A DNA stretch of 8,428 nt from Thermoanaerobacterales bacterium (GCA_012839145.1 DUNY01000484.1:1-8428); one strand, 5' to 3'. Shown: positions 1 through 6,708, counted from the first letter of the stretch. Program-made: numbers and translations. Notes: generated by a model from the letters alone, not told the origin.

Positions 1-58
1 CGTGAAGAAATCTACTCCTCCGGCAGCCAGTGGTGTGCCCTATGATAGAAGGGGCTAG
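1..58 (+). other. Possible 3' end of an upstream gene (frame undecided)
   Basis: Two + frames are open from the window edge. One ends at TAG 56-58 and would give a tail ending GVPYDRRG. The other ends at TGA 43-45 and would give a tail ending SSGSQWCAL. Neither tail is recognisable and base composition does not choose between them. If the TAG frame is real, the stop lies 21 bp before the isomerase-like gene, which would fit an operon starting to the left of the window. Nothing can be said about function. Confidence 0.25.
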
Positions 59-79
59 ATAATCAAGGAGGTTTTTTAT

Positions 80-1279
80 ATGAATATTAATGTTATAAAA
101 CTTATGTCACCACTTCATGGGGAAGAAAGGGTTTTAAACAGCTTAAGACCTACCTTGGAATTTTTTGACGAAAAATTTAACGTGAATTATTCACTGCCCA
201 GGGAAACGGACGACCTAACAATAGTATGGGTGATGACCGGTGGTATTGAGGGAAACTTTAAAGAGATATATCCCTGGCTAAAAAAACCCATCATCATTTT
301 AGCTGAACAAATAAACAATTCCCTTCCGGCAGCCCTTGAGATCATGGCTTATATACGCCAGCAAGGTGAAAAAGTTTATATCCTGCATGGCGGTTATGAT
401 GAAATCAGACAGCAAATCGAAAAAATCCGTTTATTTAAGGAGGCAGCAAACAGAATCAAAAATGCCAGGATAGCTACTATTGGCGATCAATCTGACTGGC
501 TTATTGCCAGTAATGTAGACTTTCGTAAGGCTCATGATTTATGGGGCACAGCTTTTATCTATGTATCCATGGAGGAGTTGTTAGGCTCCATTGAACAAAC
601 TGAACCAATAGGTTATGATGGTTATTTTGAAGAAGCTGCAGCAAAAACCAATGTTTCTAAAACAGATATTCAAGAAGCTGATAGAATTTATCGCAGCCTT
701 AAGAAACTGGTAAAAGGTAAAAAAATAACAGCTTTAACCCTGAAATGTTTTGACCTTTTAACTCCTCTTTCAAACACAGGATGTTTATCATTATCCCGAC
801 TAAATGATGAGGGAATAATTGCCGGATGTGAAGGTGATATGCCTGCATTATTTACCATGTTTTTAGCGTATATCCTGACAGGCAAGTCTTCTTTTATGGC
901 TAATCCGTCTAAGATAGATAAAAATAAAAATACCGTAACACTGGCTCACTGCACCGTTCCCACATGTATTGTGGAAGAATACTCGCTAAATACTCATTTT
1001 GAGTCAGGCATTGGCGTGGCAGTAGCGGGGAAGTTTTCCCAAGAGCCTGTAACCATGGTCAAAATCGGTGGTGAGGCTTTAAATAAGTTTTATACATACG
1101 AAGGGTCAATAATAAGAAATACTGAGGACGAGAATCGGTGCAGAACACAAATAGAAGTTGAACTGGACGATGATGTGGACTTTTTATTGAATAACCCTCT
1201 TGGTAATCATCAGATCGTTGTGCCCGGTCGAGTAGGAAATTTATTTAGGGAATTCATGGATTATACAGGAATAATTTAA
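80..1279 (+). CDS. L-fucose/L-arabinose isomerase-like protein (COG2407-type), substrate unknown
   Basis: A 399-residue cytosolic protein with no signal peptide or membrane segment. It resembles the FucI/AraA-like sugar isomerase group, whose characterised members interconvert aldoses and ketoses using a metal ion. The N-terminal part (about 1-160) has alternating strand/helix character, including PIIILAEQ near residue 70. The C-terminal part carries the more diagnostic stretch: GCEGDMPAL with Glu251 and Asp253, then LAHCTVP with His290. By analogy with FucI/AraA these are candidate metal-binding or acid/base residues; this is inference. It is clearly shorter than classical AraA (about 500 residues) or FucI (about 590), so it is probably a divergent family member rather than true FucI. 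The ATG at 80 is supported by AAGGAGG at 65-71 with 8-nt spacing. The GntR gene follows after 29 bp, suggesting co-transcription. Family placement is fairly secure; the reaction and substrate are not. Confidence 0.75.
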   Translation: MNINVIKLMSPLHGEERVLNSLRPTLEFFDEKFNVNYSLPRETDDLTIVWVMTGGIEGNFKEIYPWLKKPIIILAEQINNSLPAALEIMAYIRQQGEKVYILHGGYDEIRQQIEKIRLFKEAANRIKNARIATIGDQSDWLIASNVDFRKAHDLWGTAFIYVSMEELLGSIEQTEPIGYDGYFEEAAAKTNVSKTDIQEADRIYRSLKKLVKGKKITALTLKCFDLLTPLSNTGCLSLSRLNDEGIIAGCEGDMPALFTMFLAYILTGKSSFMANPSKIDKNKNTVTLAHCTVPTCIVEEYSLNTHFESGIGVAVAGKFSQEPVTMVKIGGEALNKFYTYEGSIIRNTEDENRCRTQIEVELDDDVDFLLNNPLGNHQIVVPGRVGNLFREFMDYTGII

Positions 1280-1308
1280 TATTTTGTTTTATAAAAAGGA
1301 GTGCGAGT

Positions 1309-2028
1309 ATGGCTTTTGCTCCCAGATATGAATTTGTTGTAAAAAAAATAAAAGATATGATACAAAAGGGTGAACTTTCAGAGGGGAAAAAAATGCCTTC
1401 GGAAATTATAATGGCCAAACAGTTGGATGTCAGTCGGGCAACACTTAGAGAAGGTTACAGGATATTGGAAGATGAAGGTGTAATTAATCGATACCACGGT
1501 ATTGGGACCTTTGTGGCCAAATCTCCTGTTATAAAAAGTGGCATGGAAGAGCTTATAAGTATAACAAGGCTTATAGAGAAACAGGGGATGAAACCCGGCA
1601 CAAAAGATGCAACGGTATCTAGGATTCAGCCGGGAGAACGGGAGGCATCCATATTGAATCTTCCACCGGATGAAGAGATATACCGCATCGAACGGGTAAG
1701 GACTGCCGATGGCGAGCCGGTATTGTTCTGTATCGATAGGATTCCGGTAAAATATGTACACAGGAATTTTGAATTTAAGGGGGAATCTCTTTTTGATTAC
1801 CTCCATAAGGACTTGGGTATATATATATCATATGCTGTATCAGATGTAATACCCGTAAAAGCTCGAGTGGCCGATGTATATAAAAAACTTGAGATAAAAT
1901 CCAAATCAAATGTAGTTTTGCTTTTAGAACAACTTCATTATGATGATAAAGACAATCCTATTTTCTATTCGTCAAATTATTTTTCTCCTGAAAAGTTCCG
2001 GTTTTATATTGTAAGAAAGCGGATTTAA
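1309..2028 (+). CDS. GntR-family transcriptional regulator, HutC/UTRA subfamily
   Basis: A 239-residue DNA-binding regulator. An N-terminal winged helix-turn-helix spans about residues 6-70. It shows the family's MPSE (29-32), the recognition-helix stretch VSRATLREGYRILE (41-54), and the wing HGIGTFV (63-69). The remainder (about 90-235) fits a UTRA effector-binding domain: a linker, then IYRIERVRTADGEPVLF, the DYLHKDLGI stretch, and a C-terminal LLLEQLHYDDKDNPIFYSSNYF strand region. UTRA repressors usually bind a small metabolite, often a sugar phosphate or related compound, and then release DNA. AAGGAG at 1296-1301 lies 7 nt before the ATG. It sits between an isomerase-like gene and the nucleoside-catabolism genes, so either or both could be its target. 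Control of nucleoside use is inference from position; no clear operator was found. Confidence 0.9.
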   Translation: MAFAPRYEFVVKKIKDMIQKGELSEGKKMPSEIIMAKQLDVSRATLREGYRILEDEGVINRYHGIGTFVAKSPVIKSGMEELISITRLIEKQGMKPGTKDATVSRIQPGEREASILNLPPDEEIYRIERVRTADGEPVLFCIDRIPVKYVHRNFEFKGESLFDYLHKDLGIYISYAVSDVIPVKARVADVYKKLEIKSKSNVVLLLEQLHYDDKDNPIFYSSNYFSPEKFRFYIVRKRI

Positions 2029-2037
2029 CGTTGTATG

Positions 2038-2196
2038 GGTAGCTTAGCAATACCGTTCGTATTAGGTTTCTTTCGAAGGTTCTAAACCTCGATTTCTGCA
2101 AAAGCCTAAAGCTTTAAGCTCAATTCTGCTCAGTAAGTATGAAATACAAAACTCACGGGCTTTAAAAGATACGTTCTCCGGTATTGCTAAACTACC
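2038..2196. repeat. 159-bp element with 17-bp terminal inverted repeats, strongly foldable
   Basis: The left end 2038-2054 (GGTAGCTTAGCAATACC) and right end 2180-2196 (GGTATTGCTAAACTACC) are inverted repeats matching at 16 of 17 positions. Pairing extends inward by one more G-C pair and, after a small internal loop, by CGTAT/ATACG (2058-2062 with 2169-2173). Inside lies a hairpin, AGGTTT at 2064-2069 pairing with AAACCT at 2084-2089, plus an AAAGCC/GGCTTT pairing. No coding frame of note was seen. It fills most of the 216-bp gap before cdd. It could be a non-autonomous MITE-like element or a structured RNA in the transcript leader; a clear target-site duplication was not seen, so the choice is open. 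Confidence 0.7.
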
Positions 2197-2226
2197 AAAG
2201 TGTTGATATAAAATTAATGATTTGAG

Positions 2227-2233
2227 AAGGTGG
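2227..2233 (+). promoter_or_regulatory. Shine-Dalgarno site fixing the cdd start
   Basis: AAGGTGG lies 11 nt before the ATG at 2245. In-frame GTG codons at 2230 and 2233 fall within or at the edge of this site, so they cannot plausibly be the start even though the frame is open through them. Confidence 0.7.
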
Positions 2234-2244
2234 TGTATCTATTT

Positions 2245-2637
2245 ATGCCGGAAATAGATGAAAAAAAACTTATCAAAAAGGCTTTGTCAGCCATGGAAAA
2301 TGCTTATGTACCTTATTCCGGGTTCCCGGTGGGAGCTTGTGCCGTTACTACAGACGGAGAAGAAATTACCGGCAGCAATATTGAAAATGCTTCCTATGGT
2401 CTTACAGTATGTGCTGAACGAGTGAGCCTTTTTAAGGCCTACTCGGAGGGGAAAAGGGATATCATAGCTTTAGCGGTGGCAGCTAATGTGAATGAACCGG
2501 TATCTCCCTGTGGAGCATGTCGACAGGTTATTTCTGAGCTGGCACCGGAAGCTACAGTATATCTTACAAATAAGGACGGCTCCAAAGTTAAAAAAATGAC
2601 GGTTGAGGAGCTGCTGCCTTATGGATTTAAATTGTAG
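2245..2637 (+). CDS. cdd: Cytidine deaminase
   Basis: A 130-residue cytosolic enzyme of pyrimidine salvage that hydrolytically deaminates cytidine and deoxycytidine to uridine and deoxyuridine. The zinc and catalytic motifs are intact. C56-A-E58 sits in NASYGLTVCAERVSLF, with Glu58 the proton shuttle. PCGAC supplies Cys89 and Cys92, so zinc is held by three cysteines, as in the small homotetrameric Bacillus-type enzymes. The substrate-binding stretch around residues 23-31 (PYSGFPVGA) and NIENASYG (45-52) are also typical. Length matches the tetrameric class (about 130-136 residues) rather than the longer E. coli dimer type. The start at 2245 is set by the Shine-Dalgarno position. Its uridine and deoxyuridine products are substrates of the phosphorylase encoded next, 295 bp downstream across a repeat element. 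Confidence 0.96.
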   Translation: MPEIDEKKLIKKALSAMENAYVPYSGFPVGACAVTTDGEEITGSNIENASYGLTVCAERVSLFKAYSEGKRDIIALAVAANVNEPVSPCGACRQVISELAPEATVYLTNKDGSKVKKMTVEELLPYGFKL

Positions 2638-2687
2638 CTAAGTCAGACTTGATTATTTTAAGGAATGCTCTTTTTAGCCATGGTATA

Positions 2688-2914
2688 AGTGTAGAAAAAA
2701 CCTCTGAGGTGAAGATGGCGGTAAAGGATTCCTTTTCAGCAAGATCGTTATTGTTTTAATAGCGGGCTGTCAAAGACCGCCCCTGCAAGGGGCAAACACA
2801 GCAGGAGCAGCGTGTAGGACGCACGCTGACGGGCACTCGGTAGGATGTCGAATTGCCGCAATCTCCTGCATAGTGCAAGACTATGTAGGGAACGGTTTTT
2901 GACCGTTCTACACT
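2688..2914 (+). repeat. Hairpin-rich repeat element, copy A (between cdd and pdp)
   Basis: This non-coding block shares several islands with the reverse complement of 5547-5792: TCTGAGGTGAAGAT, TCAAAGACCGCCC, GAATTGCCG and TAGGGAACGGTTTT, in the same order. Two hairpins stand out. GGGC(T)GTC-AAA-GAC(C)GCCC lies at 2764-2782 and GAACGGT-TTTTG-ACCGTTC at 2890-2908. The edges are marked by a 9-bp inverted repeat, AGTGTAGAA (2688-2696) and TTCTACACT (2906-2914). A flanking TAA on each side of the inner 8 bp may be a target duplication, but three bases are weak evidence. It is richer in G+C than the neighbouring genes. Its right edge lies only 8 bp before the pdp ribosome-binding site. Exact boundaries are uncertain. 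Confidence 0.7.
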
Positions 2915-2922
2915 AAAAAGGC

Positions 2923-2928
2923 AGGTGG
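2923..2928 (+). promoter_or_regulatory. Closely spaced Shine-Dalgarno site of pdp
   Basis: AGGTGG ends 4 nt before the ATG at 2933, a short spacing. It pairs best with the 3'-proximal part of the anti-Shine-Dalgarno sequence, which makes the effective spacing normal. No alternative start lies nearby, and the N-terminus aligns with the family from this ATG. Confidence 0.55.
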
Positions 2929-2932
2929 TATT

Positions 2933-4261
2933 ATGTTTTTTGTTCCGGATATTATAGAGAAAGAGAAGCGTGGGTTAAAGCTTTCAAAAGATGAGATACA
3001 ATTCATAATTGACGGTTATGTAAAGGGAGATATTCCGGATTATCAGGTATCGGCTTTGCTCATGGCCATATATTTCAAAGGTATGGACGAAGGTGAGACC
3101 GCCGATCTAACTATGGCTATGGCTCATTCCGGAGAGATGGTGGACTTATCTCCCATAGACGGCATAAAAGTAGATAAACATTCTACGGGAGGAATTGCCG
3201 ATACCACTACCTTGGTGCTTTTACCTTTGGCATCTTCGGTAGGTGTAAAGATAGCCAAGATGTCAGGGAGAGGCCTTGGGCATACCGGTGGAACTGTTGA
3301 TAAACTTGAGTCCATTCCCGGATTTCGTTGTGAACTTGACGGCAAAGCCTTTATTAATGCAGTTAATACAATAGGTGCCGCTATTACAGGCCAATCGAAA
3401 AATCTGGTTCCCGCCGATAAAATGCTGTATGCTTTGAGAGATGTGACTGCCACCGTGGATTCTATGCCGCTGATTGCCAGTTCAATTATGAGCAAAAAGA
3501 TTGCCGGCGGTGCCGAAAAAATCATTTTAGATGTCAAATTCGGCAGTGGTGCGTTTATGAAAACTTATGAGGATGCACTAAGGTTAGGCCGGTTGATGGT
3601 AAAGATAGGTGAACTTGCCGGCCGTGAGACTGTAGCATATATTACCGATATGGACCAGCCTCTAGGCCTTGCCATAGGTAATGCCATAGAAGTGATAGAA
3701 GCGGCGGAAATACTAAAAGGCCGCGGTCATGAAGATTTATTTTCACTTTGTCTGGAATTAGCTTCTCAGATGATGCTTTTGGCCAAGGTTGAAAAAGATA
3801 AAACAAAGGCTGAGAAAAAACTAAAGGCTAGTATCAAGACGGGAAAAGCACTGGAACAATTCAAGGGAATCATCGCAAATCAGAGAGGTAATCCAAGAGT
3901 ATTGGATGATTATTCACTACTGCCAAAGGCCAACCATCAGTTGGAATTAACAGCACAGGAAGAGGGTTATGTAAAGAAAATTGATGCTGTTCGTATAGGA
4001 CTTGCCGCCATGAAAATCGGAGCTGGCAGGCAGAAAAAAGATGATATTATAGACCCGGCGGTAGGTGTTTGGATATATAAAAAAGTTGGAGAGAAAGTAA
4101 GCAAGGGTAAACCTTTTGCTAAGATTTTGGCCAATGATGCAGCAAAACTTCACTGGGCTGCCGATGAAGTAAAGAGTGCTTTTGAATTTTCTTATGAACA
4201 GGTGGAAAAAAGGAAGGTCATATGGGCAAAAATAACGAAGGATGGAGTTCGTGAACTGTAG
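2933..4261 (+). CDS. pdp: Pyrimidine-nucleoside phosphorylase
   Basis: A 442-residue cytosolic enzyme that splits uridine, deoxyuridine and thymidine with phosphate into base plus (deoxy)ribose-1-phosphate. It is close throughout to Bacillus Pdp (433 residues). An N-terminal helical domain (about 1-65) is followed by the alpha/beta phosphate-binding domain with K82-H-S84-T-G-G, the signature SGRGLGHTGGTVDKLE (about 110-125), and YALRDVT with Arg169 and SSIMSKK with Lys188. The last two correspond to the substrate-binding Arg168 and Lys187 of the Bacillus enzymes. The C-terminal domain (about 345-440) has the expected IGAGR and KVGEKVSKGKPF elements. It resembles Bacillus Pdp more than E. coli DeoA, so broad pyrimidine specificity is likelier than strict thymidine use. 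One oddity is Ala89 in KHSTGGIAD, where the family normally has Gly (KHSTGGVGD). It lies in the nucleoside cluster, 93 bp before deoB. Confidence 0.93.
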   Translation: MFFVPDIIEKEKRGLKLSKDEIQFIIDGYVKGDIPDYQVSALLMAIYFKGMDEGETADLTMAMAHSGEMVDLSPIDGIKVDKHSTGGIADTTTLVLLPLASSVGVKIAKMSGRGLGHTGGTVDKLESIPGFRCELDGKAFINAVNTIGAAITGQSKNLVPADKMLYALRDVTATVDSMPLIASSIMSKKIAGGAEKIILDVKFGSGAFMKTYEDALRLGRLMVKIGELAGRETVAYITDMDQPLGLAIGNAIEVIEAAEILKGRGHEDLFSLCLELASQMMLLAKVEKDKTKAEKKLKASIKTGKALEQFKGIIANQRGNPRVLDDYSLLPKANHQLELTAQEEGYVKKIDAVRIGLAAMKIGAGRQKKDDIIDPAVGVWIYKKVGEKVSKGKPFAKILANDAAKLHWAADEVKSAFEFSYEQVEKRKVIWAKITKDGVREL

Positions 4262-4279
4262 GGGTATTTAGCATTACCC
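4262..4279. repeat. Short palindrome resembling the end of the 2038-2196 element
   Basis: GGGTATTTAGCATTACCC begins directly after the pdp stop codon. It has a 5-bp stem, GGGTA/TACCC, with an 8-base loop. It also resembles the left terminal repeat at 2038-2054 (shared GGTA, TTAGCA or TTTAGCA, and TACC with small offsets), so it could be a remnant of that family. The following bases are AT-rich but lack a clean T-run, so a terminator is unlikely, and deoB follows. It may also be chance. Confidence 0.3.
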
Positions 4280-4339
4280 GATAATAACTATTTTATTTTT
4301 CGTAGCTCATATATCAAAACCTTAAAAACCTGCTGTAGT

Positions 4340-4345
4340 AAAGGG
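4340..4345 (+). promoter_or_regulatory. Shine-Dalgarno site choosing the deoB start
   Basis: AAAGGG abuts the in-frame ATG at 4346, leaving no spacer, but lies 9 nt before the in-frame ATG at 4355. The second ATG is therefore the better start. Confidence 0.6.
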
Positions 4346-4354
4346 ATGATAAAT

Positions 4355-5536
4355 ATGATACAAAGAGTTATGTTAATAGTACTTGACAGCGTAGGAGTCG
4401 GTGAAATGCCTGATGCAGCTGTATATGGAGACGAAGGAAGCAACACTATTGGCAATGTGGCCAAAGCCGTCGGAGGTCTAGAACTGCCAAATATGCAAAA
4501 ATTAGGCATCGGAAATATCACTGATATAATTGGTGTGCCAACAACCAAACAAGCTGTAGGAGCTTACGGGAAAGCTGCGGAAAAGTCCCCGGGTGAAGAT
4601 ACCACAACTGGTCACTGGGAATTGGCCGGTGTTGTATCTGCGAGACCTTTTCCTGTATATCCGGATGGATTTCCGCCGGAAGTCATGGATGAGTTTGAAA
4701 AAAGAACCGGTCTAAAGGTTCTTGGAAATAAAGTCGCTTCAGGTACTGAGATAATAAAAGAATTGGGCGATGAACATGTGAAGACCAAAAAACTGATTGT
4801 ATATACTTCAGCTGATTCTGTGTTTCAGATTGCTGCACATGAAGAGGTTATTCCTGTAAAAAAACTTTACGGTATATGCAGTATTGCCCGGGAAATACTT
4901 CAAGGAGAGCATGCGGTAGCCAGGGTCATAGCACGTCCTTTTATCGGAAAATCCGGTGAGTATGTAAGGACTTATAACAGAGCTGATTTTTCGCTGAAGC
5001 CCCCTCATGATACCCTGCTAGACCATGTGGTTAAAGCGGGCATGGAAGTGATTGGCATAGGTAAGATTTGGGATATATTTGCAGGACAAGGCATAACCAA
5101 AACCCTTCATACCGAGGGTAATATGGACGGAGTTAATAAAACTTTGGAGGTTATGGAAAAGTTAGAAAATGGCTTGGTGTTTACGAACTTGGTGGATTAT
5201 GATATGCTTTACGGTCATAGGAATGATTCTGTAGGGTATGCTAGGGCTCTTGAAGAATTTGATCGGCGCCTTCCGGAAATAATCTCGAAGCTAAAAGAAG
5301 ATGATGTGCTTGTGATTACCGCCGACCATGGCTGTGATCCCACCACTAAAAGCACTGACCACTCCAGGGAATATGTACCGGTGCTGGTTTATGGTGATAG
5401 AATTAAACCGGCGACAAACCTGGGGACTCTTTCCAGTTTTTCTGACATAGGTCAAACGGTGGCAGATTGGTTGGATTGCGAAAAATTGAAAAACGGCACC
5501 AGTTTCAAGCACTTTGTTATGAAGGATTTAAGATAA
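4355..5536 (+). CDS. deoB: Phosphopentomutase
   Basis: A 393-residue cytosolic manganese enzyme of the alkaline-phosphatase superfamily that interconverts (deoxy)ribose-1-phosphate and (deoxy)ribose-5-phosphate. It links the two phosphorylases encoded either side to central metabolism. Every metal ligand known from the Bacillus cereus enzyme (D13, D286, H291, D327, H328, H339) has a counterpart: Asp11 in [12 protein letters not shown], Asp283 and His288 in YDMLYGH, Asp324 and His325 in TADHGCD, and His336 in TDHSREYVP. The phospho-acceptor is Thr83 in [10 protein letters not shown], matching B. cereus Thr85. The length matches the family (about 390-395). The cap domain lies between, roughly residues 95-215. 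The start at 4355 is preferred to 4346, which would add three residues, because of ribosome-binding-site spacing. The gene appears intact and functional. Confidence 0.96.
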   Translation: MIQRVMLIVLDSVGVGEMPDAAVYGDEGSNTIGNVAKAVGGLELPNMQKLGIGNITDIIGVPTTKQAVGAYGKAAEKSPGEDTTTGHWELAGVVSARPFPVYPDGFPPEVMDEFEKRTGLKVLGNKVASGTEIIKELGDEHVKTKKLIVYTSADSVFQIAAHEEVIPVKKLYGICSIAREILQGEHAVARVIARPFIGKSGEYVRTYNRADFSLKPPHDTLLDHVVKAGMEVIGIGKIWDIFAGQGITKTLHTEGNMDGVNKTLEVMEKLENGLVFTNLVDYDMLYGHRNDSVGYARALEEFDRRLPEIISKLKEDDVLVITADHGCDPTTKSTDHSREYVPVLVYGDRIKPATNLGTLSSFSDIGQTVADWLDCEKLKNGTSFKHFVMKDLR

Positions 5537-5546
5537 CTATTCCGTT

Positions 5547-5792
5547 GTGGAAAGTTACTCAGGTGAAGATGAGGGTACATATCTCTAAAGCAAGAACTGT
5601 TGCTCGGAACGGTCCAAAACCGTTCCCTAAATGGTTATGGGCACCCAGGGGATTACGGCAATTCGGTGTCCTGTCGGGTGCACGTCAGCCTGAGTGGTCC
5701 ACACTGCCCTTGCCGGGTTTATCGCTTGTAGGGCGGTCTTTGACCGCCTGCTGTTGGAATAACAATTATCTTCACCTCAGAAGATTTTCCAC
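5547..5792 (-). repeat. Hairpin-rich repeat element, copy B, with terminal inverted repeats
   Basis: This 246-bp non-coding block is in the opposite orientation to the copy at 2688-2914. Its ends, 5547-5570 and 5768-5792, are inverted repeats. The outermost GTGGAAA and the inner AGGTGAAGAT match perfectly, with a diverged 7-8 base stretch between them. Two strong hairpins lie inside: GGAACGGT-CCAAA-ACCGTTCC at 5606-5626 and GGCGGTC-TTT-GACCGCC at 5732-5748. GCACCC at 5641-5646 can also pair with GGGTGC at 5676-5681. It fills most of the 311-bp deoB-pnp gap. The shape fits a miniature inverted-repeat (non-autonomous) element. No transposase is nearby and a target duplication is not clear. Confidence 0.75.
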
Positions 5793-5834
5793 TTGAATCA
5801 ATTATAAGGGATCTGAAAATAACTGAAGATCATC

Positions 5835-5840
5835 AGGAGG
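5835..5840 (+). promoter_or_regulatory. Shine-Dalgarno site choosing the pnp start
   Basis: AGGAGG lies 7 nt before the ATG at 5848. An in-frame GTG at 5842 is only one base away from the site, so it is not a credible start. Confidence 0.75.
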
Positions 5841-5847
5841 TGTGTTT

Positions 5848-6669
5848 ATGTCATATTTAGAGGAAGTAATCCAAGCTGTAGAATACATCAAGGAGAAGAT
5901 AAGTTTTCGCCCGGAAATAGGTATAATATTAGGCAGCGGCTTAGGTGAACTTGTAAATGAGGTGGAAAAACAGGTTGTTATACAGTATTCAGATATTCCG
6001 GGATTTCCTGTTTCATCCGTTAAAGGCCATGCGGGAAACTTTATTTTTGGGCAATTACGGGAGAAAAATGTTGCAGTAATGCAGGGCCGGTTCCATTTTT
6101 ATGAAGGGTATCCCATTTCCAAAGTTGTTTTGGGAGTAAGAGTGATGGGCCTTTTAGGAATCAAAACCATATTTGTAACAAATGCCGCCGGGGGGATAAA
6201 CAAAGCTTTTAAACCGGGCGACCTTATGGTCATAAAAGATCATATAAATTTCCCGGGAGAAAACCCCGCTTTTGGTGAAGAGATTCCCGAATTTGGTCCA
6301 AGGTTTTTTGATATGACCAATGCTTATGATCCGGAGCTTATGGAAAAGGCAAAAAAAGCTTACGAAAAGAATGGGGTTCCTTATAGAGAAGGCGTATACG
6401 CCTTTTGCAAAGGACCCAGTTATGAAACTCCCGCAGAGATAAAAATGCTTTCAATAATAGGTGCAGATGCCGTCGGTATGTCAACAGTGCCGGAGGTTAT
6501 AGCGGCTCGTCAGATGAATATTAAGGTTTTTGGAATGTCGTGCATAACAAACATGGCAGCGGGAATTTCTAAAACCAAGCTTTCTCATAAAGAGGTAGTA
6601 GAAACCTCTAATAGGGTCAAAGATAGTTTTATTAAAATCATCGCTCATATGGTTGGAGAAGTAGAATAA
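5848..6669 (+). CDS. pnp: Purine nucleoside phosphorylase (trimeric, inosine/guanosine type)
   Basis: A 273-residue cytosolic enzyme that splits inosine, guanosine and their deoxy forms with phosphate into purine base plus (deoxy)ribose-1-phosphate, the substrate of DeoB. It aligns well with Bacillus PupG and the mammalian trimeric class. Visible elements are the phosphate-binding GSGLG (29-33, Ser30), GHAG (60-63), RFHFYEGY (Arg81, His83), NAAGG (112-116), GPSYETPAE with Glu197 (equivalent to human Glu201, purine contact), VGMSTVPE (209-216) and CITNMAAG with Asn235 (equivalent to human Asn243). Having Glu and Asn at these sites predicts 6-oxopurine preference over adenosine. The start at 5848 is chosen from the ribosome-binding site. 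The gene lies after the copy B repeat element and ends the recognisable nucleoside cluster. Related genes are variously named punA, pupG or deoD; pnp is used here as a neutral symbol. Confidence 0.94.
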   Translation: MSYLEEVIQAVEYIKEKISFRPEIGIILGSGLGELVNEVEKQVVIQYSDIPGFPVSSVKGHAGNFIFGQLREKNVAVMQGRFHFYEGYPISKVVLGVRVMGLLGIKTIFVTNAAGGINKAFKPGDLMVIKDHINFPGENPAFGEEIPEFGPRFFDMTNAYDPELMEKAKKAYEKNGVPYREGVYAFCKGPSYETPAEIKMLSIIGADAVGMSTVPEVIAARQMNIKVFGMSCITNMAAGISKTKLSHKEVVETSNRVKDSFIKIIAHMVGEVE

Positions 6670-6708
6670 TCCTGCTTATGAGTCTCAAAACAGCAGCTTG
6701 TAATATCC

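Noticed and set aside
80..1279. Naming the isomerase-like gene fucI or araA
   Set aside because: The protein is 100-190 residues shorter than those enzymes and only part of the C-terminal motif pattern is recognisable, so a specific name would overclaim.
2637..2678. GCTAA/TTAGC inverted repeat after cdd as a terminator
   Set aside because: The stem is only 5 bp with a long loop and no following T-run, so it is not a credible intrinsic terminator.
2933..4261. Calling the phosphorylase thymidine phosphorylase (deoA)
   Set aside because: The similarity pattern and length fit Bacillus-type pyrimidine-nucleoside phosphorylase better. Strict thymidine specificity cannot be inferred.
5467..5796. 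109-codon open frame overlapping the end of deoB
   Set aside because: It starts inside deoB in another frame and then runs through the copy B repeat element. It has no ribosome-binding site, and its translation resembles no protein family.
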